A DNA stretch of 64,000 nucleotides. Origin: Cyanophora paradoxa (taxonomy: Eukaryota > Glaucocystophyceae > Cyanophorales > Cyanophoraceae). The notes under the pieces are model-generated. The model worked only from the letters and a program-made list of their open reading frames with translations. It was not told the DNA's origin and made no database searches. This document shows, piece by piece, positions 37,471-48,950 of the stretch. Location: the NCBI GenBank assembly GCA_004431415.1, contig QPMI01000408.1:682001-746000 (forward strand), written 5' to 3'. Within the stretch, counting starts at the first letter, position 1; each line of letters begins with the position of its first letter. Both the position numbers and the translations under genes were made by a program.

Positions 37471-40400
37471 ATGCTGGCACTGCGCTTCCGCTTCCCGGCG
37501 AGCGCAGCGCTCGCGCGGTCCGGTAAGTCGCTTCCTGACGGCGCTTCGGCTGCGCTGACCCGCCACGCGGCCCCGATCGCAGCCCTGCCGGTCGGCTGGC
37601 GCTCCCTTGGGGCGAGCGCTCCGCCCCCGCTACCGCACGCTTGGGCGCACGCCTCTACGCTGCTCTCCAGCGGCTTCGGGATCCGCGCGTACGCCGCGGC
37701 AACAGCCAAGGCGCGGGATCGGCGTCCGGCCAAGCCCGCGTCGGAGGCCGCTGCGGCCGCGAAGGCCAAGCCGGCGAAGAGCAAGGCGCTCAAGAAGCCG
37801 AAGAAGGAGGCCGAGAAGCCGCCGCAGCCGAAGGCGGAGGGCCCGAGCGCCGCGGGCGAGAGCGCCGAGCTCCGGAAGTGGGGCATCGACCCCGTCTCCG
37901 TCGCGCTCCTCGAGGGAGAGGACGCGGAGCTGGACGAGGCGAGCGACGACGTGATCGAGCGCGGGAATCTCAAGCGCGGCGCGAAGGACGCGGCGGGCGC
38001 GGCCGGCGGCTCCGGCGCGAAGGTCGCTGGGAAGCGCGGCACGCGATGGTTCGGCGCATCTCGTCTTGTTCCAGGGGCCCCCGCGCGCCTCACTCCGCTC
38101 AGGTACCAGCGCGAGATCGAGCGCCTGTGCTCCAAGGAAGGCGACGGCGCCGCGGTGCGTTGCGGCTCTGGATCTTGGTCGCCCCGTCTCTCTCTCTCGC
38201 AGCTCGAATTTGATCCCGCCCTTCCCACCTTGCCAGGCCGCGGCGGAGGAGGCGCTCCGACACCACGAAAAAATGGCGAAGGAGCACGTACCCATGAACC
38301 TCGCCATCTACAACGCGCTGATCGGTACCCCCGGAGGGCCCGCACCCGTACCCCCCGCGCCCTGCGAGCGCCCCCCGCAGACGCGATGGCGTCCAACGGG
38401 CGCGGCGAGCGCGCCGAGTCTTTATATGCCGACATGCGCCGCCGCGGCGTGCGCGGCCTTCCCTCCCGCCCGCCCGTACCCCCTTTCCCCCTACCGCCCC
38501 CCTCCAACGCGCCCGTCCCTTCCCGTTCCCCTCGCAGATCCGGCCGGACACGCGGACGATAGTCGGCGTTGTAAACACGTGCGCCGAGGCGATCCGTCGC
38601 GCCCGCCTCTCTCAGCAGGAGTCCGACCGCGCCCGGTGCGGCACGGAACCGCCTGTACCGCCCCTCGCAATGCGTTCGTCATACCCCCCGCAGCATTGAC
38701 AAGCTCCTGGCGCGCGTGGACGAGCTCATAAAGAAGTGCGGTACCCCCGGGCTCCTCCTCCCCCCCCCCTCCGAACGCGTACCCAGGGACGCTGCGCGGT
38801 GGGAAGTGAAGCCGAACCGGATCCTCTACAACGCCGCGATCAAGGTGCCGTACCCCGTTCCGGTCGCGTACCCCTCCGCACCCTTATTCTCTGACCTGCC
38901 TGAAGGCCGCCGGGCTCGCGAGGCGGCCCGAGGCCGCAGAATCCTGGCTCGAGGCGCGCCCGGACCCTCCGCCCCTCTCCTTCCCCCGCTGAGCGTCCGC
39001 GCAGGAGATGCGGGCCAGGGGGGTACGCCCCGACGAGTACACAATCTCCAGCCTCCTCCTCGCCGTCGACGGTGCGCCTCGCGTACCCCCTCTCGCCTCT
39101 CTCGTACCCCGGTTTCATTTTCAGCGCACGCGCACAGGCCAAGGGCAGGAGGCGCTCGAAAAGTACGCCTTCCGATGGGTCGCCGAGCTCCGCTCTAAGG
39201 CATCTTTCTATCTCTCTCTGTACCCCCTCTAGATCCTGCTGCTGAATATAGCGCAGGACGGGGTCAAGCCCGACGCTGCGGCGTACAATTCGCTGCTGCA
39301 GGCCTGCCGGGTGCGAACCCTCGCTACGGGAGAACGTACCCCCCGCCCCGGCGACCCGCCCTGACTGCTCGTACCCCCGCAGGTGGCGAAGGACGAGGAG
39401 AGTCTCATGGCGGTGTACAACGAAATGAGGCACGAGGGGGGTACGCCCGCGTTTCTCTTGGCCCTCCCTCCCCTCTGCCCCTAAGGGTCCCTGTCTTTCC
39501 GCCCCAGGCCCCACCGCGCGCCCCGACGCGGCGACGTACGCCATTCTCATGGCGGCCCTCTCTGACCCCGGCAAGGCAAGCGACCCGTACCCCTCCCCCA
39601 CACATTCGCGTACCCCTCCGAGCCGCGCGCAGGGCCCGCGTATGGCGCCCGAGCCGGAGCGGCGGGCGAAGCAGTCGGCGGCGGACAAGGCGAAGGGGTA
39701 CATGCAGCAGGCGCGGGACCTCCGCGTCCGCCTCGATACCCCCGTCTACAACGCGTGCGCCGGAGGCCGTCGCTCTCGTACCCCCCGCCCGCCTCCGCCG
39801 TCTAAGCTGCGGGCAGGTTCCTGGGGGTCATGGCGTGGGCGGGGGACGCGGAGGGGGCGCGCGAGGGCCTCCAGCGACTCCGGACCGACCGGCTAACCCC
39901 AGATTCGGTACCCCCTTCCCCCCCCCCCCCCCCAAGAATAGTCTTCGCTAAGGTCGCGGCTGCCTTTGCGCCCTCGCTGACGCCGCGGCCCGCAGCTGTC
40001 GTACGTCGAGGTACTGCGTGCGCACACGCGCAGCGGGGACTACGAGGGCGCCTGGCGCTGGTGGGAGGCACTTCGCGCCCAGGTACCCCCGCTCCCTTTC
40101 TCTGTACCCCCGGAGCCAGCTGAGGCTGGGCGGGCGCAGGAGAGGGGCCGGCCGTCGCTCTTCGCGGCGACCGCGGCGCTGCACTCGCTCGTGCGGGCGG
40201 CGGAGGCGGAGGCGCTGCCGCGCGTCATTCTCACTGAGCGCGCCCTCGCCGTCTGCGCGGTACCCCCCTTTTCTTTCTCCCCCCCTCTTCAAAAAAATTT
40301 GAAACTCAGATTTGATCGCAGGACATGCGGGCGGGGAAGCAGCGGGTGAGGCCGGACGCGCTGGCCCGGGACCTCCTCTCGCGGCTGGCGCAGAAGACCG

Positions 40401-40630
40401 GGAGCCCCGAGCTGCGCGCCGCCGCCCTCGACGAGCGGCCGGCCCCGGGCGAGGCGCCCGCCCCGCCGGCCGCAGCAGGCGACCGCAGCCGGAAGTCGGC
40501 CGACGAGGAGGCCACCGCTCCGGCTCCCTCGGCTGAAAAGAAGGAGAAGAAAGAGAAGAAGAAGGAAGGCAAGAGCCTGTCGCCCCGCAAGACCCGCCCG
40601 CCCTCGCCCGCCAAGGCCCGCGCGCGATGA
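37471..40630 (+). CDS. Pentatricopeptide repeat (PPR) protein, probably organellar
   Basis: Exon 1 starts MLALRFRFPASAALARSGKSL, a mitochondrial- or plastid-type presequence, followed by a Lys/Ala-rich linker. Later exons carry PPR units: MNLAIYNALIDAMASNGRGERAE, ADMRRRGIRPDTRTIVGVVN, WEVKPNRILYNAAIKAAGLA, EEMRARGVRPDEYTISSLLL, DGVKPDAAAYNSLLQACR, MRHEGPTARPDAATYAILMA, VRLDTPVYNA and LTPDSLSYVEVLRAHTRSGD. PPR proteins bind organelle RNA and act in its processing or translation. About ten units are seen, with exon borders often inside repeats. The C-terminus is Lys/Pro-rich (KKEKKEKKKEGK...). Three introns appear to be GC-AG (GAG|GCGCGC near 38954, AAG|GCATCT near 39200, AAG|GCAAGC near 39577). 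Many others open GTACCCC. Confidence 0.87.
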
Positions 40631-40879
40631 GATTCGCGTGAACCGAATTCGATGTGAAGTTCAATGCTCTCAGGATCAAACTAGCCTAGTAGCGTGCCTT
40701 GGCGGAGCGGGCGACCGGCAGCGGCGGCAGGGTGCACGTGCGGGCGGCTATTTCCGGGCGCTGAATTCGAAAGCACTGCTAGTATGCATTGTACAACATG
40801 CATGCCCGGCTGCCCGGCGCTAGCGCTGGAAGACAAGCGCGGGCGGCCGTGGGCGGCGGGCGGCGCGGCGTCGGTCCGC

Positions 40880-42148
40880 TTAGTAGGAGATGGCCTCGAG
40901 GGTGAACTTGGGGTCCGGAACGTGGCCGCGGCGGGGCTTCGCCGGCAGGACCTGCGGCGTGCAGCGCGGATCGAATCCGGAAAAGAGGCGCGGCGGGGCA
41001 GGCGCAGCGGCGCACGTCGTCGATCAGGCCGTACTCCTTGGCCTCGGTCGGGCTCATGAACTTGTCGCGCTCGGTGTCAGCCAGAATCTTCTCGAGCGGC
41101 TGGCTGGTGTGCTCCGCCATAAGCTCGCTAAGGCGGCGCTTGTGGTACAGGATCTGAGGAAGACCGGTCAGAACCGAAAGAAGCCGTTCGGGCTTTTCAC
41201 GCCGCGAACCTCCTTCGCCTGAATCTTGACGTCAGTAGCCTGGCCCTGAGCACCGCCAAGGGGCTGGTGGATCTGCGAAAAGGAAAAGGGCGCGTCAGCC
41301 GCGGTTGGGACGACCATCCGGCGAGCGCCGCGCCGCACCATAATGCGGGAGTGGGGAAGGCTGTAGCGCTTGCCCTTCTTGCCAGCGCTGAGGAGGAAAG
41401 CGCCCATGCTGGCAGCCAGGCCGAAGCAGATAGTGGAGACGTCGGGCTTGATGTAGTTCATCGTGTCGAACATCGCCATGCCAGCGGTCACCGAGCCACC
41501 GGGCGAGTTAACGTACATCTTGATGTCCTTCTGCGAGTCTTGCGACGCCAGGTACATGAGCTGCGTGACTGCGCCACCGCAATTCCCGGATCAGCCACAG
41601 GCGCGGAGGCAGCGACGAGAGGAATGCGTTCTCGCTAGCTGCACGCGGTTATCTAGCAGAAAGCGCGCGCTGCCGCCGCGGTGCTCCGCGGCGGGGAGAG
41701 CGAAGCGGGGCACGTGTGACCCAATGAAGGGCGCACCCACGGCGTTCGAGACGGTGTCGTCGATGCTGCCGCCGAGGAAAACGACGCGATCCCTCAACAG
41801 GCGGGTCCAAAGGTCCATCGCCTTGCCGGAGCTCACGTCGAAGACGGTCGGCACGGAGACGGGTGCCTTCGGGGGGCCGCTAGGGGACGGACGCTGAGGA
41901 GGCGCATCCGGCTCGGGTGCCATGCAGACAACCTCAACGTTCGCAGCCGCCTCGAACACCCGCCGCGGCTTCTGGCTGACGCCCTCGCCGAGGAACTGTT
42001 TGCGGGGACCCGCCGAAGCTGCGCGAACCGTCGCCTCGCCAACGAACGGCGAGCGGCCCGACACATGCGCGGCCGGCGCCGCGGGTGCGCAGAAGCTGGC
42101 CATTCTGCGGCTGGCTGCGATCTTAGGGATCGAACTGTACCCGGCCAC
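40880..42148 (-). CDS. clpP: ClpP protease subunit, organelle-targeted
   Basis: Spliced exons encode a full Clp[82 protein letters not shown] (active Ser in ASMGA), SRIM joined to [11 protein letters not shown] (active His), and [21 protein letters not shown] (active Asp). It ends FTLEAISY. ClpP forms the tetradecameric proteolytic core used by Clp chaperones. The leader from Met 42148 has a second Met 15 residues on, starting [12 protein letters not shown], and contains SPFVGEA. It has no hydrophobic signal sequence but has Phe near the start, as in primary-plastid leaders of glaucophytes and red algae. Plastid location is inferred; mitochondrial is possible. It converges with the PPR gene (250 bp apart). 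Confidence 0.92.
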
Positions 42149-42368
42149 GTTCCCCGTACCCCCACCCTTTGCCTCGAAGCAGCCTCTTCTTCGTCCCCGC
42201 TCGCCCCGGAAGCTTTCCGGCGGACGTTTCGATCGGCTTCATTGATTGTCGCGCCAGTGAGCCCAAAGCCTGCCCCAGCTGCTCCGTGGATAGAGGATAA
42301 GGTCCGCTAGAGCCTTACGGCTCGCCGGGTGGCACAGCTCAGCAGCGCTTGTGCATCTTTCGGCTCCA

Positions 42369-43459
42369 ATGTCCGGAGTGGAGCCCCTGAGCGCTCGGGC
42401 CCAGGAGGGGCGTTCCGCGTTGGCCACCGCCCTCGCGGCCGCGCGCACCTGGCTGGAGGAGAGCGAGTGGCACGAGAACGCGCGCATCGAAGTGCTCGAT
42501 GGCGTGCGCGAGACGTGGCTGTCCATCTCGCGGAAGGAGCCCGGCCTGGGCTTCGTTTGCGTTCGTGGCGGGCACAAGAATGAGGACATCCCCGTTGACG
42601 CGTTCCTCGACAGCGACGCAGCGCGCGGGCTGTACGACGCCGACACGTACGCCTGGACCTGCTGGAGGGTGCGCGCTCCCCGACCAGCCGGGCCGGTCGC
42701 CTAAGCTCTTAAGCTGTAGCGCGCGCCGCGCAGCCGAAGGGGCCGGACGGGAGCCAGTTCCTCAATCCCGGCGACGCTGTGCCGGAAGGCTTCAAGGTGA
42801 CGAGCTGGAGCCCCACGGGCGCGCGGGTCCTGGCGCGGGAAAAGTCGCCCGCCGCCCTCCGCGATACGGAGGACCAGGCGGAGTACGAAGCGCTGCGGAA
42901 GAAGCTCTACGAGGTGCCTCACGGCGCTAAATGTTTTCAACCCGACGCTTTGGTTCTGAGGTCTGGCCATTGCCCCGCCAGATCCTTTTCCCCGTGTGGG
43001 CGTCCGTTGTGGAGAGGAAGCGCCAAGCCGCATGGCTGGTCCGGATTCAGCCCCGCCGCTCTCCGGCCCGCGGCGCTGACCGCACGCCCGCATGCGCAGT
43101 CGGGACGCTCGACGGACGCGCTGACGTTCTTCTGCGAGTGGCTCCTGCTGAAGGGGCCGCTCGAGAAGGCCCGCTTCTTCCTCTCCGGCCCCTCCGAGGT
43201 GAGATCCGGCCGCCTCTTACCTGGTCATGGCATTGCCCGCCGGCTTTAGATCTGGCGGGACCGCGGCCCTGTGCGTTCTGATGCCGCTGGTCAGGAGGAG
43301 ATTGCAAAGGAGCTGGATGCAGGGGCGGCGCCGTCCGCGGAGGGGTACGTGGACGGGGACGGTCTCCTGAGGGGGTACTGCGCCTCTCAGAGACCTGCGG
43401 AGGCGCTGGACCTCTTCCGGGGGCGCCGGAGCGCGCTGTCCGCGGCCGCGCACCCCTGA
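42369..43459 (+). CDS. Single-unit member of an unrecognised repeated protein family
   Basis: Five exons (42369-42668, 42734-42913, 42982-43038, 43100-43198, 43295-43459) join in phase to 266 residues. The order of conserved blocks is: LSARAQEGRSALATALAAAR TWLEESEWHENARIEVLDGV; DIPVDAFLDSDAARGLYDAD with TYAWTCWR; LNPGDAVPEGFKVTSWSP; LAREKSPAALRDTEDQAEYE; ILFPVWASVVERKRQAAW; DALTFFCEWLLLKGPLEKAR; ELDAGAAPSAEGYVDGDG; and RPAEALDLFRGRRSAL. I do not recognise the family. It lacks a signal peptide or membrane segment and looks like a soluble, charged, mostly helical protein. The next gene downstream contains two copies of the same unit with the same exon borders. The start follows a divergent 220-bp spacer shared with ClpP. 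Confidence 0.8.
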
Positions 43460-44070
43460 TCGATATCATCGTCCAATCTTTACTTCGTGCACGTGGCTTC
43501 GTTCACACTAGCTAGCGCTTAGCCATATTTCATATACATGTATCTTCGAATTCGGCTGCCAGGCTGAGTATTTCATGTACGTATTGCGGTATACGTATAT
43601 CTAGATCTTCCGAATTTCGGCGCGCGCGCGCGCCGGCCGGCGCCGGCGTCGCGGCCGCGTACGCGTCCGCGTGCGTGTACGCGGCCGCGCGAGGGCGCGG
43701 CCGGGGCGCGTATACGTACGTATACGCGGGCGTCGCAGTGTACGGCTCTAGCGCAGGCCTAGGCGCTGGCGCGAGCTCGAGCGGCAGCTGGTTGACTCAG
43801 TGAGCGTTCTTTATATTAGATCTCGTGCGCGTACCCGGGCCATGTTCTGGCCCCCGGTCCGGCATCGACGTACGCGTCGGCCGCCCGCCGGCAGCCGCGG
43901 TCGCGGGTGGTCTCGGTCTTGTGACGTGGTCTCGGCGCACTCGGCCCTTCGAATCAACCCTCAGCTGGGACGCACACAGCGACAGATTGCAGCTCCGATC
44001 AAACAGATCGTGGACAGCCGCGCGGCGGCACAGCTGAGCTAACGCTGAACGGCGTTGAGCGGAGCGGGAC
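43460..44070. other. Intergenic spacer with alternating purine-pyrimidine tract
   Basis: This lies between the two tandem paralogues. 43618-43740 is dominated by CG, GC and TATACGTACG alternations that could adopt Z-DNA or cruciform structure. No gene seen. Confidence 0.5.
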
Positions 44071-46327
44071 ATGTCTGGAGCGGAGCCCTTGAGTGCTCGG
44101 GCCCAGGAGGGCCGCACGGCGCTGGCAGCCGCCCTCGCGGCCGCGCGCGCCTGGCTGGAGGAGAGCGAGTGGCACGAGAACGCGCGCATCGAAGTGATCG
44201 ACGGCGTGCGCGAGAAGTGGCTGTCCGTCTCGCGGAAGGAGCCGGGCCTGGGCTTCGTGCGCATTCGTGGCGGGCGCCGGCACAAGAACGAGGACATCCC
44301 CTTCGACGCGTTCCTGGACAGCGACGCGGCGCGCGCGCTGTACGACGCCGACACGTACGCTTGGACCTGCTGGAGGGTGAGCCTCGAGCTCGGCCCGCGG
44401 CCGCGCCCGCGCCGCTTTCGCTCCGGATCCCGCGCGTGGCCGCTCGAGCTCCTGTCTGAACCGTGAGCGCCGCGCAGCCGAAGGGGCCGGACGGGAGCCA
44501 GTTCCTCAATCCCGGCGACGCTGTGCCGGAAGGCTTCAAGGTGACGAGCTGGAGCCCCACGGGCGCGCGGGTCCTGGCGCGGGAAAAGTCGCCCGCCGCC
44601 CTCCGCGATACGGAGGACCAGGCGGAGTACGAAGCGCTACGGGACAAGCTGTACAAAGTGCGCTGCTTTTGAGTTTGCCTTGAAATTTGATCCCAGCGTG
44701 TGCAGCCGAATCTGAGGTCTTGCCTGCGCCGCGGCCCGGCCCGTTCTTGCCGCAGATAGTCTTTCGCGCATGGCAGCCGGTCGCGCGCGGCAAGCGCAAG
44801 GCGCCGTGGGAGGTTCGAATTAGCAGCCGCCCCTGCCCTCCGATCCCAGTGTCAGCTGCAGCTCAGGATGGCGCGCAGACCGCCCAATCCTCGGACGCGC
44901 TGACGTTCTTCTGCGAGTGGCTCCTGCTGAAGGCACCGCTCGAGAAGGCCCGCTTCTTCCTCTCCGGCCCCTCCGAGGCAAGTACCCCCTAGGCCTGGCC
45001 CGGCGGCCGGCGCCTCTGAGCAATCTCTTCTAACGCCGCTGGCCAGGAGGAGATGGCGAAGGAACTGGACGCGGGGGCGAACCCATCCGCCGAGGGGTAC
45101 GTGGACGAGGACGGCTACCTGAAGGGGTACGACTCCAACGTCGCTCGGCTGGAGTCTCTGGATCTGTTTCGGCGGCGGAGGGGGGAGCTGGCCATTGCCC
45201 AGCGGGGCGCCCGGGCCCAGGAGGGGCGGGGGGCGCTGGCGGCCGCCCTCGCGGCGGCGCGCGCCTGGCTGGAGGAGAGCGAGCGGCACGAGAGCGCGCG
45301 CATCGAAGTGCTCGACGGCGTGCGCAAGACGTGGCTCCTCCTCTCGCGCGAGGAGCCGGGCCCCGGCGTCGTGCTGGTGCAGCAGTTGTACCTCGGCCCC
45401 GGCGTGGAGGCGGAGATCCCCTTCGACGCGTTCCTCGACAGCGACGCGGCGCGCGCGCTGTACGACGCCGACACGTACGCCTGGACCTGCTGGAGGGTGC
45501 GCGCGCCTCGGCCGCCTGCGTCTGCGCCCGCGATCTCACCCGCGGGGGCCGCGCGCGTGATCATGAGCAGCCCATGGGGCCGGGCGACGTCGAGCGGAAG
45601 CCCGGGGACGAGCTGCCCGGGGGGTACAAGGCGGCGGTCCTGGAGCGGGACAAGTCGCCGGCCGCCCTCCGCGATACGGAGGACGAGGCGGGGTACCGGT
45701 CCATCCAAGAGAAGCTTTTCGACGTGAGTTGTCTTGCGCCCTAGCTTAAGGCGCGCATTTGGATCTGAGCACGAAGCTGAGGCTTCGCTCGGGCCCGCGG
45801 CCCTCGCTGGCGCAGCTGTTGTTTCCCGTGTGGCTGCCCGTCGCATCTGGAGAACGCGAAGCCGTGTGGCAGGTGCGCGCGGGCTCGGGCCGTCGCCCAT
45901 ATGCATGCGGCTCGCGCTGACGGCCGCGGCGCCCGCGCTCGCAGTCCGCCCAATCCTCGGACGCGCTGACGTTCTTCTGCGAGTGGCTCCTGCTGAAGGC
46001 GCCGCTCGAGAAGGCCCGCTTCTTCCTCTCCGGCCCCTCCCAGGTGTGCCGGGGGTACTCCAATCTATCTCGAGCTCGGCTTTGGCCGCCTTCGAAAATT
46101 CCGACGTCGACGTGCGCCGTTTCCAGGAGGCGATCGCCGCGGAGCTGGACGCGGGGGCGAACCCTTCCGCCGAGGGGTACGCGTACGTGGACGAGGACGG
46201 CTACCTGCAGGGGTACGACTCTGACGACCGGCCGCTCGAGGCGCTCGAACTGTTCCGCGGGCGCCGGGCCGCGCTGGCGCTGCAGCCGGCCCCGTTGGCC
46301 GCCCCTGCAGCAGCAGCGCAGCGCTAG
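44071..46327 (+). CDS. Two-unit fused member of the same unrecognised family
   Basis: Nine exons join in phase to 533 residues, twice the 266 of the upstream gene: 44071-44376, 44478-44657, 44756-44812, 44879-44977, 45047-45496, 45571-45723, 45816-45872, 45945-46043 and 46127-46327. Exon 5 (450 nt) is a fusion. It begins as the last exon of unit 1 (ELDAGANPSAEGYVDEDGY...LDLFRRRR) and continues without a stop into the first exon of unit 2 (GARAQEGRGALAAALAAARA WLEESE). The 57-nt and 99-nt exons are kept at identical length in all three units. The third and fourth blocks of unit 2 have diverged most (PGDELPGGYKAAVLERDKSP). The intron after exon 4 is GC-AG (GAG|GCAAGT). This is a tandem duplication followed by read-through fusion; function unknown. 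Confidence 0.85.
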
Positions 46328-47008
46328 CCTCCTGGTCCGACGGTCGCAGCTCCTGTTTGAATCGAAGCGCTTTTAATATAGCATCGGAGGGCTGATTCTG
46401 CTGCCTTTTCCATATATGTATGCCCATGGCGATGCGCCCGCTTCGCTCTTAACCTGAGCCGAACCTGTCGACGTCCCTCGCACCGATGCCGTATCGAAGA
46501 ACAATTATCTTAAGCTTAAGCTTGCTGCAGCACAGGAAAGCGAGGGAAGCGAGGTAAGAACCGAGTAACTATAAGGCGGGGGGAGGGAAACCGGTACCGC
46601 GGGGCCGTGGGCGATGGCAGCTGCAGCGACGTCGACAGTTCTAGATCTAGAGTACGTATACGCGCAATTGCAAGGAGCCGGGACACCCTCCGATCCCCCT
46701 ATGCGCGCATGCCCTCCTCCTCCTCCGGAAGAAGAAGAAGCTTGTATTATATTTTTCTGAGCCTTTAGTGCAGCTGCAGTGAGCATACGGAGGCCCAGCA
46801 AGTGCACCATCACCCCTAGGCCTCTACATATCCACCGCCCCTAGCACGCGAGCCCCTTGACTCGACCCCGCCCGGCCTGGCCGACATGCCAACCGTCGTA
46901 AACTAAAAAAGACCGATATCTACACTCGAAAATCAACGAAGTTCGGGTTGCGGTTGCGAGTGCTATCGCGCCCGCCACGCGTACGCGCGCGCACGCCGGG
47001 TGCGGCTC
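46328..47008. other. Convergent intergenic region
   Basis: Spacer between the two-unit gene and the EF-hand gene, both ending here. No gene recognised; 46505-46525 repeats CTTAAG-like words. Confidence 0.4.
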
Positions 47009-48950
47009 CTAGGCGTCGAGCATGGCTTCCTCGGCGTAGAAGGCGGCGTCGGTGGCGAGGTCGGCCGCGAGGACGTCCAGCTCGTCCTCAATGCCGGCGT
47101 TCTGCGCCGCCGCGTTAAAACAAATTGGGTCATCCATACAGAGAAGAGAATTCGCGTATGTATAATGGGAATATTAATGCGAAAACCAGTCACCTCGCCC
47201 TGGTTGGGACCGCCCTGGACATGGTTGACGTCCTCGGCATCGATGGTGCCGTTCTTGATCTGGCCGACGTGCTTCCCGTTGTCGTCATTGTTCTTGATCT
47301 CGCCGAGGTGCTTGCCGGTCTCGGAGGAGTAGACCGAGCACGTGACGTTGCTCTCGTAGATGGCGTTCTTGATCTCGGCGCCGAGGATCGACGTGATCAT
47401 GTCCTTGGCTGGCATTCGCAACACGCTGAAGTCAGACGATATATAGAGATAAGATTACATTCGAGTTGGCGTACCGGCGCCGATCGTGGTCGCCGTGTTG
47501 ACCTGATCGAGTTGGGTCAGAGATGACATCGAAGCCTCGAACTGACCGGAACTACCTCGCTCGTGACGATCGAGCTGTTAACGGAGTCCACGGCGGTCTT
47601 GATCGAATCCGTGCTGGTGAGGATGGTGTCCACGGCGGTCTGGATGGCGCTCTGGATTTCGGCAGCCATGGAGGTCTTCAGGTCGGCGATCGCGCTGAGT
47701 ACGGCCGTATTGTCGAGGTTGCAGTCCGGAGCGGCGGGGCACGCCGGGACGTTGGCGATCGCCTCGAGAACCGCTGTGTTGTCGAGGTTGCAGGCGGGGG
47801 CGGCGGGGCATGCCGGAATCACCGGGGCGTCAGGGCACTGCACATGTACATGCAGACAGTGCAGTCCATGTCAGACACGCTCTTCCAATTTAATATTAAA
47901 ATTAAAATCGATTTCGCAGTAAATTCTCGACCTTCGGAACGGTGACGTCGGGGCACTTCGGAATGTCGCAAGGGCACGCGACCTCGGCTTCCGCGTGGGC
48001 GGAAATGGCATCTGCACTTAATTATGAGCACGTAAGAAACCAGATCTAGAGCTAGAAGCGTGCTCGAGATGCGAACCCTCCTGAATGCCCCTACCGCCGC
48101 AGTTGACGAACTCGTTCAAGGAGATCTTGCCGTCGGTGTCGCCTGCGGAACGACCTTCAATCTCGGAATTCGAACGAAGCAGCGCATCGATATTCGATGA
48201 TTCTGCATACCGATGGCCCATTTGTTGTCTGAAAATGGAACGAGCATGGGTATCGATGAAAAAATCATATGATCGATGGAAATAAATAAGTACCAGAGCG
48301 CATCTTGGTGGCGTCGTAAATGGAGATCTGACGAACAGTATTTGAGACGATATGTTTCGATTTGTACGCACACAATCGATTTTTTTTAAAACACGCACGG
48401 CAGTGCCGGCGTCGGATGTGCTCCTGCACGACCCGATCGTTAGTTTAAGTCACATGCAGCGCTAGCAACGTGAAAATTCTTAAGTAGCCGAAATGATGTG
48501 CGGACCCCATCTTCGTCAGGATATCAGCGAGCTCCGTCTGATCAGAACCATCAGCAATGTTCCGACCCGTGGCCAATTGCAATAATTAATCGATGCAAAC
48601 CTTCGAGATGAAGTGGTCAGAGTTGGTGTCAGCCGCGCGGAAGTCCGAGGGGTGGCCCTGCGCATGCCATCTGCGCAAGCCCGCGGGGTCCCAAAATGCG
48701 AATCCGCGCATGCGCACCTGGAAATCGAAGTTCGCCTTCACAGCAGCATCGATGACCTGCGCAGTGGCGCAGTGAGCGCAGCTGCGAGCGATCCCGAACG
48801 AGAATCGACCGCGCGTGGGCTGCACGCACGCCCACGAACTGCTTCCTGCGCGCAGACAGTCATGATCAGGACTTTTGCCAAGTTGCGGGCTGGAGTGCTC
48901 GCGCGCTGTATCGCTTATAATTAGCGAGCTCGAGCCTCGGAGGGTTTGCG
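47009..48950 (-). CDS. EF-hand protein with Cys-rich tandem repeats and coiled coil; N-terminus unresolved
   Basis: Minus-strand exons end at 47009 (YAEEAMLDA). Two or more EF-hands are visible. One contains DTNSDHFIS (48620), preceded by VIDAAVKANFDFQ. Another contains GDTDGKISLNEFVNCGG (48150-48100), and IADGSDQTELADILTKMG lies between them. A Cys-Pro-rich region follows: EVACPCDIPKCPDVT, then two 23-residue repeats of the type PACPAAP-x-C-NLDNTAVL-x-AIA (47830-47690). Next is an amphipathic stretch (AIQTAVDTILTSTDSIKTAV) and a segment with a GKH(L/V)G(E/Q)IKN repeat. EF-hands suggest Ca2+ binding, and the paired Cys suggest disulfides or metal. The start is not identified; more exons may lie up to 49100. 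Family unknown. Confidence 0.65.
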
